The notes under the pieces were generated by a model that worked only from the letters and a program-made list of their open reading frames with translations, was not told the DNA's origin and made no database searches. A DNA stretch of 64,000 bases from NCBI RefSeq assembly GCF_004210375.1, contig NC_134834.1, positions 40,018,264-40,082,263 on the forward strand, in the 5' to 3' direction. The position numbers and the translations under genes are program-made. This document shows, piece after piece, positions 21,581 to 33,200 of this stretch. This DNA comes from Tachypleus tridentatus (taxonomy: Eukaryota > Arthropoda > Merostomata > Xiphosura > Limulidae). How positions within the stretch are numbered: position 1 is the first letter of the stretch; each line of letters opens with the position of its first letter.

Positions 21581-23636
21581 CACTGCACAATAAAGTTTTG
21601 CTTCTTGAACACTGTTGGGTGTTCCTTATAGAATTTTGGCTGCTGATCACGAAAATCACATTCAGATTTGCCCATCATGTACCGTTTCATCAAAATCTTC
21701 AGTTTTGTCTTATATTTGTGTCCACAAATTTTCGTTTCTGTAAGAGACCTATGAACAATGTTTTGTGCAGTCTGGACATGTCCAGGCATGAAATCAGGCC
21801 AGGTTGGAAGCTGTTCTGTGGAAGTATGCAGTCCGGGCATGCCGGAGCTAGCTTGACACTGTCTCAGCAGGCTATAAGAGTGGCTTGCATACACAGATGC
21901 TGCTCATTGGATTAATATAGACCTTATAGTGTGTATGTATTGTTTCAGAATGTAGCATTGCTGTCTGTCTGAGAGTTTGGTTTAGAGGCACTCAAAAGAC
22001 AATGCTGTTTGCTGTCCCGATGATATGGCGAGAATAGAAAGACCATGTGACAGACTGTTACTTCTGCTTGACTAATGTGTCTGGTTTCTCTGCCAAAAAC
22101 AAGAAGTCAATTGAATACCCTAATCTGCCTTCAGCAATGAGACCTGTGCCACATGACGACAGCCTTCCAATTCCGAAACCACCAGAGGAATGGACCTTAG
22201 ACAAACCAGACGAAGAAACTGCAATGCAGGGGACTGGCAGTGACATTGATTCAGATTTTGAACTGTGCTTCTCAGGCAATCCACATCTCATAACACAGTC
22301 AGAATTAAACGATCTGGTCAGAGATTTGGGTCTGTCAAAAGCAAAAGCTAAATTGCTGGGTTCAAGACTGCAGGAATGGTATTTGCTGTCACCAGATACG
22401 AAAATTTCTGTTTTTTGAAGCTACCAAGATGATATAACCAAATTCTTTGCACAAGTTGACAGTCTCTGTTTCTGTGTTGACATCGACGAATTGTTCTCTG
22501 CTTTGTGTTGTGACCATGATCCGCAAGAGTGGCATCCCTTTATTGATTAATCAATGTTAAGCGTCAAAGCGGTTCTGTTACACAATGACAATGTTCATCC
22601 TTCAATACCTGTTGACTATGCAGCACACATGAAAGAAACCTACAAGAACATGGAAATGTTGCTGAAGCACATCCGGTACAGCAAATACAACTGGAATATC
22701 TGTGGAGATCTGAAAGTTGTTGCTCTGTTACTGGGACTGCAGCTCGGCTATACAAAGTACTATTGTTTTATCTGTGAATGGGACAGTCATGCCAAAGAGT
22801 CACATTATTCTAGACAGAGCTGGCCACTCCATAAAATGTTAGTTCCAGGACAGAAAAATGTGGTGCATGAACCGCTTGTCGACCCGGCAAAGATTTTTAT
22901 GCCTCCTCTTCACATAAAATTGGAACTTGTGAAGAATTTCGTGAAAGCAATAAACAAAGAAGGCGAAGGTTTTTGTTATTTAAGACAGATGTTCCCAAGA
23001 ATAACCGAGGCCAAGATCAAAGAGGGCATTTTTGTTGGCTCTCAGATCAGACATGTTATAAGTGACAAGTGGTTTGAAGATCTGTTAGTTGGGCCAGAAA
23101 AGATTGCCTGGAAAGTCTTCAAAGATGTTGTTAACAATTTTCTTGGCAATTACAGAGCTCCACATTACACTCAGCTGGTAGATAAACTTCTCAAAGCATA
23201 CAAAACAATGAAGTGCAACATGTCACTCAAGATTCGTTTCCTTCACTCACACTTGGACTTCTTCCCCGCAAATCTTGATGCTGTCAGTGACAAACACAGT
23301 GAAAGGTTTCACCAGGACATTACTACAATGGAAAAACAATATCAGGGCAACTGGAATCCATCAATGCTTGGACACTGCAACGTGATGCACCAGACATTGA
23401 ATACAAACGAAAATCAGGAGCAAAACACTTTTAATTATGTTGAACTTAATAGTGTATTAGAAACATAAATGCAATTAAATATGTTATTGCCGGTAAACAG
23501 TTAACTGTTTATTTCTCAGAGTTCCTATGTGATAAAGCAAAACCAAAATTATATTTGTGCATACCCACCATGTACCTGTCACAATCAGCAAAAACGTATC
23601 AGGAAGCAAAATTTTGAAAAAAATTGTTGTGCAGTG
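21581..23636 (+). mobile_element. Inverted-repeat DNA element with unclassified transposase-like gene (copy 1)
   Basis: The ends are inverted repeats. The left begins CACTGCACAATAAAGTTTTG at 21581, and the right, read on the minus strand from 23636, begins CACTGCACAACAATTTTTTT and continues AAAATTTTGCTTCCTGA. The first ten bases are identical and AAA(G/A)TTTTGCTTC(T/C)TGA recurs. The enclosed gene is described separately. A second element with similar ends (CACTATGTAACAAAATTTTT) and a related gene lies at 40452-42121. The target-site duplication is not clear (TAATAG left, TAATAA right). Confidence 0.65.
21990..23434 (+). pseudogene. Unclassified multi-cysteine protein family, nearly complete dead copy 1
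   Basis: One frame reads from the WFRGTQK motif to 23366: MLFAVPMIWRE, DCYFCLTN, NKKSIEYPNLPSAMRPVPH, DLVRDLGLSKAKAKLLGSR, FID, SVKAVLLHNDN, CGDLKVVALLLGLQLG, CFICEWDSH, PPLHIKLELVKNF, EGIFVGSQIR and SERFHQDI. Three in-frame stops (TAG about 22035, TGA 22416-22418, TAA 22548-22550) and a frameshift near 23366 break it. The shifted frame gives YKRKSGAKHF and a stop at 23434. I recall this family as abundant and unnamed in arthropod and cnidarian genomes, usually shown as an uncharacterised protein. With inverted repeats around it, a transposase role is likely. Candidate catalytic residues are Asp 22545, Asp 22707 and Glu 23301. The N-terminal exon is not identified. Confidence 0.75.
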
Positions 23637-25049
23637 TAATAAAATAAACATGCTGTAATGTTAATTTTATCAACCATCTAAGCAAACTTGCTAGTTACAG
23701 ACTGGTAATTTGCCAATTTCCCTTGTGTTCAATGGAAATGCTTCTATGACATGGCTCTCGATAGATCACAGAGTGCTATAATAATTAGATTGTTTACCCC
23801 ACACTTGCTTGGCTCAAAATGACTTACGTGAGTGATACTTACTTGTGGATTTGCTGGGGAAGCAGGTGGCCACTATTTCTCTCAAGGAAGCAATACTGGC
23901 AGATTTTCTTGACTTGTCAGCCAAAATTTAATAATCATACAGTCCTGAATAAGTATTGTACAGCATGGAAGAGCACCTGAAAATAAATAATTGTACCTGT
24001 ACGAATATTCAGAACTTTGGGATACTTACTTTGCCTGCTCTGTGTTTTGTTTAGTTACAAAAGCTAGTTGGAATTATGCTAGACAAAGTTCATAGAGCAT
24101 TTTTGTCCACTAGTAAATACTAGTCAAGGACTGTATCAAACACAAGTTTACCAACAATGGTGGAAGCTGATTGGCTACAATAGCTTTGGGGGCAACTACT
24201 CAGTTCATTTGTATCGTCAATTTCAGTTTAAAAAAGAAATACTTAAAACAATGCTTAATCATCATTTTTCTGTAATATGTGATGCATGCGACTCAAATTT
24301 CTCATTTTTAGAATTTTCTAAGTTCAAAAGTAGGCTGTTGTATTTTCCTTCTAAGTAGAAATGCAAACCATATATAACTACAGGAAGGAATGTAAAAACT
24401 TGCACTTTCTTGTTAAACATTTATTATTGAGATTTGTTTGCATTGTTAGCTAATGCTTGTACTTAGAACTAGCTTAAATCTCTGAAGCTATCTGAACTTC
24501 ATGAGCTATTTGGTTTATGGGCAAAAATATTGGTTTGTGAAAGGGTACTAAACTGATGAAACAGTGCATTTCAATTTTTATAAATAAGAATGTAAGAAAA
24601 ATATAGCAGCTTTACTCATTAGCATGTTTATTGTTTTGTTTTAAGTTGGTAGCTTGCTCTGATCAAAAGTTAATATGAATTTACTGTTATGTAACTTATA
24701 CTTTAGGTTACATAAGTTGCTGTGTTTCCATTTTTCCAGTCTCATTCGTTAGTAGTAGTTGTTGGTTTGAAATTTTCTAAATCTAGAAATGTGTATATCT
24801 TGTTAGAGAATAATACAAGTTTGCAAAACTACATATCATTTAATCATGGGAAGTAGTAGAGTAACATAACATTATTTTCTTTCTTATTAACCTGCAAAAA
24901 AAACAGGAGGAAGCAGATGATAAAAAAAGATAATGATTTTTTTGCAGGGAAATAAAGAAATATTTTCTTGACATTGAATGATACAAAGAAAAAAGTAGAA
25001 ATTTACCTAAAGGAGGTGAATAGAAGCTGACATACTCTATAAGAAATGT
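23637..25049. other. NOP56 intron 1, unique AT-rich DNA
   Basis: No exon or repeat was recognised. A nearly CpG-free, A+T-rich stretch typical of the gene body here. Confidence 0.5.
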
Positions 25050-26210
25050 TTAACCCTTTTGTTGTAGGCTTGGTGTAATATACAAGAGTTCATCTACACA
25101 TTTGCATATTTTAAGTATTTGCACTATAGTTTTTGATATACGTATATCTTCAAAAAATTTATTTTACTTTTAGTGAAGATTACAATTTTTTTGTACAAAA
25201 AAACATCAGATTTTTAATGAAATATATTTTACTACTAAAGATTTGTTTGTGAAAATATCAAAACTTTCATTACTAGTCTGAGTGCAAAGTGATTTCATGT
25301 TATGATTGAAAAAAAACTTCATCTTAAAAATTTCAAATATTATTTGTGTAATCTTTAAAACCTCCTAACTATGTTTCAAATGTTTGTTTTCAGTGAGACT
25401 TTTTCTTTTTAAGTTATTTTCTATAACTGTTTGGGGTTTGCCACTTTTCCAGTCTTGTAACCATCATAAAAAAATTAGGAAATATAAATTGCTTTTTTCA
25501 TACTAGAATGACTACATATTATAGCGTTAAAATACCAATGTTTAGTTTAAGTACCTTAAGTCTCATAAAACTATGTATTTACGAATATATTTATTATTTT
25601 TTATTATATTCACCTTCCAGACATGCCCATCTAACATTATATAACATGCATTTATGCAATGTACATACACTTAGCTCACATATCCAATAATATATAACTG
25701 ACCTTTAGTCTTCTAGTGGATTAGTATTTTGTAATATACAGTCACATTTAAAGTAGTATACATTATATATATATTATTACTATTTAGAAATAAATTATTA
25801 AACTTATTTTCTTAAAATATAGAACAATAAATCAAGAAGTAAAGCAAGTATCACTTCTCACTATGACTTTTGTACTCGGTTGTTACTGGACGTAGGTTGC
25901 TAAACCTTTTAAAAATTTCATATATGGAGCATATAAAACATTTGTTTTTTAGGTTTTATATATATATACACATGTACAGTTGAATAACCAAAAAATCATA
26001 AATAACTGCACTGATATCATAGAATTCCACTATAATTTATTTAGGTTACAAAAATATGAAACTTTAAATACACTAAAGACACAACCTACCTCCTTGAAAA
26101 CTTGAATCAAAAGAACAAAGTAGCTTTTTCTTTTCAAATATTAAAATGGCTGAGAAAACCACTCTGGGGACATTCTAAGCTGTTGATTAGTTATTCATGT
26201 TATATACTGT
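25050..26210 (-). mobile_element. TTAA-flanked AT-rich repeat, 1.16 kb
   Basis: It starts with TTAA (25050-25053) followed by CCCTTTTGTTGTAGG, the family terminus. It runs in parallel with 30793-31925 through landmarks such as AATGACTAC, GACCTTTAGTCTT, AAAATATAGAACA and GAATTCCACTATAATTTAT. It is truncated at about 26210. It has no coding frame. Confidence 0.75.
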
Positions 26211-27072
26211 AATAACACTAAGGGATTTTTTTCAAATGAAGTTGCTCCAAATTTAAGTACATAGGAATAACTATTATGCATGGAGGTGTGTTGTCCTTAT
26301 CAGTGGATGGCTTTTGTCATATTATAACATTATGCATTAGTAAAATTCACATCAGAAACAGGTGAAACTAGGTGGGAGTTGTTCCAAACTAGTAGTGTGC
26401 AAATCTTCATGGCAAATGCTCAAGATAGATATCTGAACTGTGTGGGAGTGAATTTTTATTGGAAGTACATTTTTAGGTAAGGAAAATGTTCATATGACAC
26501 AGTGACTTCATAGGTCAGGTTATACAAATGAATTAAATAACTCGCAAACAGCTTGTGTATAGACATTTCTGAGGAAGTTTGTTTGTATTCAACTTCTTTC
26601 ATGTGAATTCTCATTTAACCTTATAGGTTTCTAGCATTCACATTGTGGTTACTTTTATAATGATAAATTGATAATATACATAAATCAAATTTAACAGTTA
26701 CGTTTAGCTTATTTTTCTGCTTTCAGCAAGGTGACATAACTTAAGCCTTGCTTTTTGTAAAGATGGTAAAGTAACGTGGTTTGTATCTGGTGTTCTTGTC
26801 TGTTGTGTAAAATTACCATGCTGTCAGCTGAAGATTAGAAAATTATTGCTTGAAAAAGATGTACACTTTTCACAGTATGTACACATTTCTAAACAGATTT
26901 TACATTTTGAAGTTCTTTTTAAAAGCCAAATGTAGTAAATGAATAATGTTATGAAATTAAATTTGCTGCCAAAATACAAGTATAATTTAATTTCATTTGT
27001 AATCTAACAAAAATATATGTATCTATTTATTTTATATTATGAAATTAAACATTTGATTTTATTATGTTTCAG
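26211..27072. other. End of NOP56 intron 1
   Basis: No repeat was recognised. It contains an alternative ATG|gtaaag at 26763-26765 that could be a start exon, and the polypyrimidine acceptor for exon 2 at 27062-27072. Confidence 0.5.
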
Positions 27073-27277
27073 ACACAGATGGTTTTACTGTTTGAACATG
27101 CCTCGGGCTACTCTTTGTTTCGTGTTAAAGAATATGAAGAAGTTTCAATGCTTCAGGCCCAGGTAGAACAAAACATACTAGATTTGTCCAAGTTCAAGAC
27201 TATTGTACAGCTTATTGCATTTTCTCCATTTAAGAATTCAGCATATGCTCTGGATAACATAAACAGTATTTCAGAAG
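27073..27277 (+). CDS. NOP56: NOP56 exon 2
   Basis: Acceptor tatgtttcag at 27071-27072 and donor GAAG|gtaagt at 27278. It encodes the NOP5NT start through [10 protein letters not shown] and ...NINSISE, and ends one base into a codon. An internal ATG at 27079 could serve as start if no upstream coding exon exists, and the CAG at 27076-27078 is a possible alternative acceptor. Confidence 0.93.
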
Positions 27278-30200
27278 GTAAGTTACACACTGACTATTTT
27301 GTGTTTATTCTTTTGTGGGTTTAAATACAAAAAAGCTGTGTGTGGTTGTTAATATCTGTGCATTTGTTTGTTTAGACAGAAATACATACACACTTACAAA
27401 CATATCCATACAGGGAATATCCAGTATTTGGCTGTACCGTTCAGATAAAGTCTACCTTCAATGCATTTTTATGCCACTTAACACAAAGTGGGATACAATT
27501 TTAATTAGGGTGTATATATAACTTAGATCTGAGAATCTTTAGTTTTATTCAGAATGTCTATGATTCTTATTGTACAATTCATAAATGCTATGTAGTATTC
27601 AGTTTGATTGTGGTAAGGCTGGATAAAAAAAAATAAGGATTTAAGACATTACATTTTATTATTGTAGAACATGGTCTGATTTCCGTTTTGGAAAATAGAA
27701 GTGACATGCTTAGAGGCCAAGCAAACTAAGCACTTTTTGATTAATTAAAATTAGTTTTAAATTGAAATGTTCAAAATACTAAATTTGCACCTTCAGTAAT
27801 GTGGGCCCTGCAGCCTTAGAATTTCTAATGTTGTAAAGTTATTTGTTACACACTCCCTTGTTTTTCTTTCAAGAATTTTGTAAATTAAAGTGTTTTTGTT
27901 ACTATCTTTAGTTTATTAGAAATCTATTCCTTCACATGCTAAATATAGAAAACGTTTTCTAAAAATCCTGAGCATATAGAATTTCAACACATTATAGTAC
28001 CTTGAAAAACAACAACAAATGTTTATGCTGTTTGAACATACAAATTTACATTTTATTTCCTAGTCATGTTATTAAAATGACAAACTAATTAAAAACTTTA
28101 TTTCTAAAATAATTATCAATTTGACATTATAACACTTTGCTATAATTTGAAGATAAGCTAACCATATTTGATTACAAAGTCTGAAAAAATTAAACCAAAA
28201 AGGTTTTCTTCTGCCAGAAGTTACAAGTATTTTTCAGAAACAAATGGTTTTATTTCCTATGAAGTTATTAGAAACGTGAATTGATTATTGTTTTGTTATT
28301 TTTTTTTTACTTTAGTTATTTTTCTTTAATCTTTTTATTTTTATTCATTAACTATAGTGCTTTTATGTGTAAAAAAAACAACAAAGAACTTTCAAATTCA
28401 TTTATTTTTAGGTTTAATGCATGAGGATCTTCAACTTTTTTTGGAAACGAATGTTCCAAAAGGAAAGAAAAAGGAGAAAGTGATACTTGGAGTTGGAGAT
28501 GCTAAAATAAGTGCAGCTGTTCAGGAGACATTAGGCATTTCCTGTCAATATTCTGGAGTGGTGCCTGAAATACTGAGAGGTAAGCTACTAGATAAAACTA
28601 TAATCTATGGAGTTTTTAAAGTTTGGTGATATCAGGTATCTTTGTGTGAAGGATTTGTATATAATTTGTAGTTTGTTATATCTGTTTTTCAGCTTATGGT
28701 TGAAATAACATTTGTGAATATTCAAATAAAATGTGTGGATTATTTTTCTCCTGTGAAATGTGACTGAAAATTGACAGATATTTTAATCCTGTAATTGTAT
28801 GGTTACATTTTAGTCATCTGTTCAGAAGTCTAACATTCAGTTTCCAGTTAGCTAACAAGATATTAAACATCATTTATCTTTATAAGAACCAACTTGGTCA
28901 ATTTGGCCAACTTAGAATTGTGAAACTATACATAATGTAAGTTGAAATTTACTGTGTTGTGCATGAAAAATTCAGATTTTTTATTCATTTTATGCTAGAA
29001 TCTAAGTGGTGAGATAAGAAATTAATGATCTCAAATTTTCATATTTTTTAGATTTAAATAGTTCAGTTACTAAAATTGATAAATTAGAGTGGAATTCTAT
29101 GATATTGATATGTTAACTTATGATTATTTGGTTATTTCAAAATGTGTTTATAAAACCTAAAAAAGAATTTTCATTTTACTTGTTTCATGTACAAGTTTGT
29201 TCTTAGGAACTCATGGGAAGCAACAAAATGAGTATAAAGCTCATTACTGGAGGAGGTATTTGTTTGCTATGTCTTTTATTTACAGTTCTAAGTTTTATTT
29301 GTAAATAGGAATAATGGATGTACATATATTATGCATTGTATAATTAAAATATGACACTATTTTACAAATTACTAGTCCACTAAAACACAGGAAAGATGGG
29401 TCACTTTATAAAGGTCAGTTTTATATTGTATACAGTAACATAAGAATGTATCACATCATTGTAGCTTCTGTAATTTAGCCAGGCACAGCTGGAAGGTACG
29501 TGGAATGAAAATAAATGTACATAAATTTATATAATGTTTTAAGCTATTTAGACTAAGCATTTCTGTTTTTTGGGTTTTAATTTGTAGTCATTCTAGAATG
29601 AGAAAAAAACAACAACAATTTACATGTATTTCCTAATTTTTCATGGTGGTTACAAGACCAGTTAGACTGACTCAACCTTGTACAGATTTACAGTAGTGGA
29701 AATTACAGATAAAATATACAGATTTTTCTAAAAAAATATTGATAATTATCTGGTGGTGATATAAATTTTGCATGTGAAATTTGAGAATGTTCTGGTGCAT
29801 AAAAGTATTTTAATCTTAAAATCAAAATTACTTTGCTTGTTAGTTAACATTTTAAAATAAAAAAGGCATGATAAAAACATTAAGTACAAAACATTGAAAG
29901 TTAATAAAATAATTGATATTTTGAACATGAAATACTTTTAATGTTTTCTAATAATCTGCAAAATGTTGTAAAGATGTACCTACATTATCAAAAATCATAA
30001 TACAATTGCTCTCATTGATATTTTCATGGTCACAAGTTGTGTGGGATTCCATGCAGCCCATGATATTAGGATTAAATAAGCTTTAAATAAGTTAAAATAA
30101 TTTTGTAACTTGTTTAGAGCAGTAGAATTATGGTCACACAACAATACACCTTTGAAGTGAATAATTATGCCAAATCCAGAAGAATTGTTAAAAGCTTGAT

Positions 30201-33200
30201 ATAGAGGAAAACCTACTCTTTCTCTTGATTATAAACATGATCATCATCAAAGTATTGTTGGGTTTGACAGATTTATTGATATCTCAAGATATATATATGA
30301 GAGAAGAGGTATGCAGTTTACATTCTTTTTTGTAGTTATGCATACATTTTGGTTTAATTGGTTAAAAACTGCAGTTTGTTTTTAAAGCTAGAATATTCTA
30401 AGGGGAAGAGAATTTTGAGTTCAGGTATATCATGTTACATAATAAAATCTCAAATCTTTTTAAATATTAAGCATTTCTGAATGTTTTAGACTTGAATCAA
30501 CTAAAATATTTGTTACACTGTTGTTTTGCAAAATTTGTTTTCTAGTGTCACTCAATTGCTTCTTTTCTTTCTACTCAATGTAGACTTGAATCAGCTGAAA
30601 TCTTTCTTATTGCATTTTCATTACTTTAACTTTTCTTCATTTTCTGTTAACATGAAAGCAATTGTTTAAAAGATAACTTACATGTGTATTTAAAGGTAAG
30701 TATCATTGCCATTATTCAGTGCAGTACCAGGCTTTGAGAGACTTTGGGATAAAAGTACCAAATGTTGTGTGTTGAATAGCTGAAGGAGTCATTACCCCTT
30801 TCAAGAAGTGCTCGGTATAACATACACAAGTTTGTATACACATTTGCACACATTAAGAATTTATACTGTAACTTGTGATGCAGTGTGTATGTGTGTGTGT
30901 GTATATGCACAAATTTCGATAGACTTTTAATAAAGATTGCTAGTATTTTGTAGACAAAAAACCAGATGTTTTAATGAAGTATTTTTACTAAAGATGTTTG
31001 AAAAATTTTGAGTGTTTTGTTACTAGTCCAAGTGCAAAATGATTTTCATGTCATTAAAAATTACTCTTCATCCTAAAATTCTTACATGTTATTCATGTAA
31101 TCTCTGAAACCTTTAAATACATTTCAGAGGGTTGTTTTTAGTAAGACTTTATATTTTGTCTGATTTTCTCTGCCATCACTGTAGGATCTGTCAATTTGAC
31201 CAACCTTTTAACCACCATAAAAAAAAAATAGAATGACTACAAATGTTTAGTCCAAATAGATTTAGTCTCATAATGTATATATATATATTATTTTTATAAT
31301 ATTGGCCTGTCAGTTGTACCTGGCTAACATAAGTTGCATTGATGCATTCATGTCACTGTATCCAATAATATAAACTGATCTTTAGTCTTTACAAAGGGCT
31401 TTATCTTGGCTATGTTTCAATGGACAAGTAATATTTTATAATATACAATCATATTTAAATTATACATTATATATTTATGTAGGTTATAACTATTTAGAAA
31501 TGTTATTAAACTTATTGTTCTTAAAATATAGAACAGTAAATAAAGTGAAACAAACAGTTATGTCTTCTAGCTATGCCTACTGAATTCAGTTGCTGTTTGA
31601 GGTAAATTGCAAAGTCTTTTAAAATTTTGCATGTTGAAGAGATGAAATTTTTTAGGTTTCATGTACACAGTTAAATAACCAAAAAGTGAAAAATTACTAC
31701 ATTGATACCACAGAATTCCACTATAATTTATTAAGCTTAGTAACTAACCTGTAATTAGGTCTAAACAAAATATGAAATTTTGAGTAGACTAAAGACACAA
31801 CCTACCTTCTTCAAATGTTTGTTTGAAAGAAGATATGTTATAACAGATTAAAATGGTCTAGAAAATCACTAGTAAGATATTCTAAACTGTCAGTTGGTTA
31901 TTTACATGTCATATATTGAAGTGTGTGTGTAAGGGATAGTTTCCAAAATTGGAAAGAGATGAACAGGGCCACTGTGTTTGTTTTAGTACATAAACCATAT
32001 CTCAGCAAAATGAAAAGATATGGGGTTCTTATTTTATATTCTGATTTGTCAATATTGGTAATTTGTGTTCCTAATTCATACGAAAACCATAAATTAAGAA
32101 TTTTGACATGACAAACATCTAATTTGAACCATTGCTGCATTCAATAGAGCATGTGACTCATTGTGAACTTCACAAAAACACATTGTAAAACTGTTTTTAG
32201 TTTTATGTTTAAGTACAATACCTTATGTTAAAATATTAATTTTAACTACAATAACTGGTGTCAAAACAGGAGCAAATATTCTTCTAAATAGATGTCAAAA
32301 AGGTATGGACGGAATGCTTGGGTGATGAAAAAGAAAAATAGGTTAAAATACTTTTATATTGATTGTTTTGTTGTTTCTCAAGCCACATGACTATGTTGCT
32401 ATTGTCAGTAAAACTGAATTTAGTGGAATATGTTATGTGATTGATCATTATGGTCATTAACCCTTGAATTATAGATTGGGTGGAATCCACCCAGCTCATA
32501 ACCATGAAGGTATCCATGAAAGTAATGTTTACCAACTTCTACAGGTTATTAGTAAACATATACAAGGCTTTAAAAAAAATCAAGTTTTTTAATTAAGAAT
32601 TAAGATATTTTAATTAAAGGTTTTTTCGTACCTTTGTTTTTTCATACTGTTGACCATACAACATGCATAGTTAATTTCATTTTAAGATTAAAAATACTTT
32701 TATGCATCAGAAATGTTTCTAATTTCATCTTAATTTTTTTGCCCTCCAAATAATTATCAAATGTTCAAGAAAAAATATTTTATCTTATTTTCACTATCAA
32801 GCCAGAATCTCTATGTATTTGCTAGATTTGACCAATTTTGTAACCACTTTAAAAAACATAGGAAGCAAATATAAATTGTGCTTTTCAATTTGTAAAATGA
32901 TTATAAATTATAACTAAAACTCAAATAATTGGTTGTAACATTATAGATTTATATATATACATTTTTTTATTATTATACTGACCTTTCAGCCATTGCTGGC
33001 TAAGGTAGAAGATGCAGTGATGAGGTACACATGTATTCATATAACCATAACTAAGAATATAACGTTGGCCTTTAGTCATCACAAAGTGACCTGTCTTGAT
33101 TGTATTTTAGTGGACTGGTGTTTTGTAAAATAAAATTGCATTTTTGGTTAAAATAAATTGTATATGCATATATATTACTATTTACAAATAAAATTTTAAA

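Noticed and set aside
26763..26765. ATG followed by gtaaag as the NOP56 first exon
   Set aside because: It is possible, but lies in CpG-poor DNA without promoter character. The ATG at 18273 has the stronger donor and sits at the CpG boundary. Kept only as an alternative.
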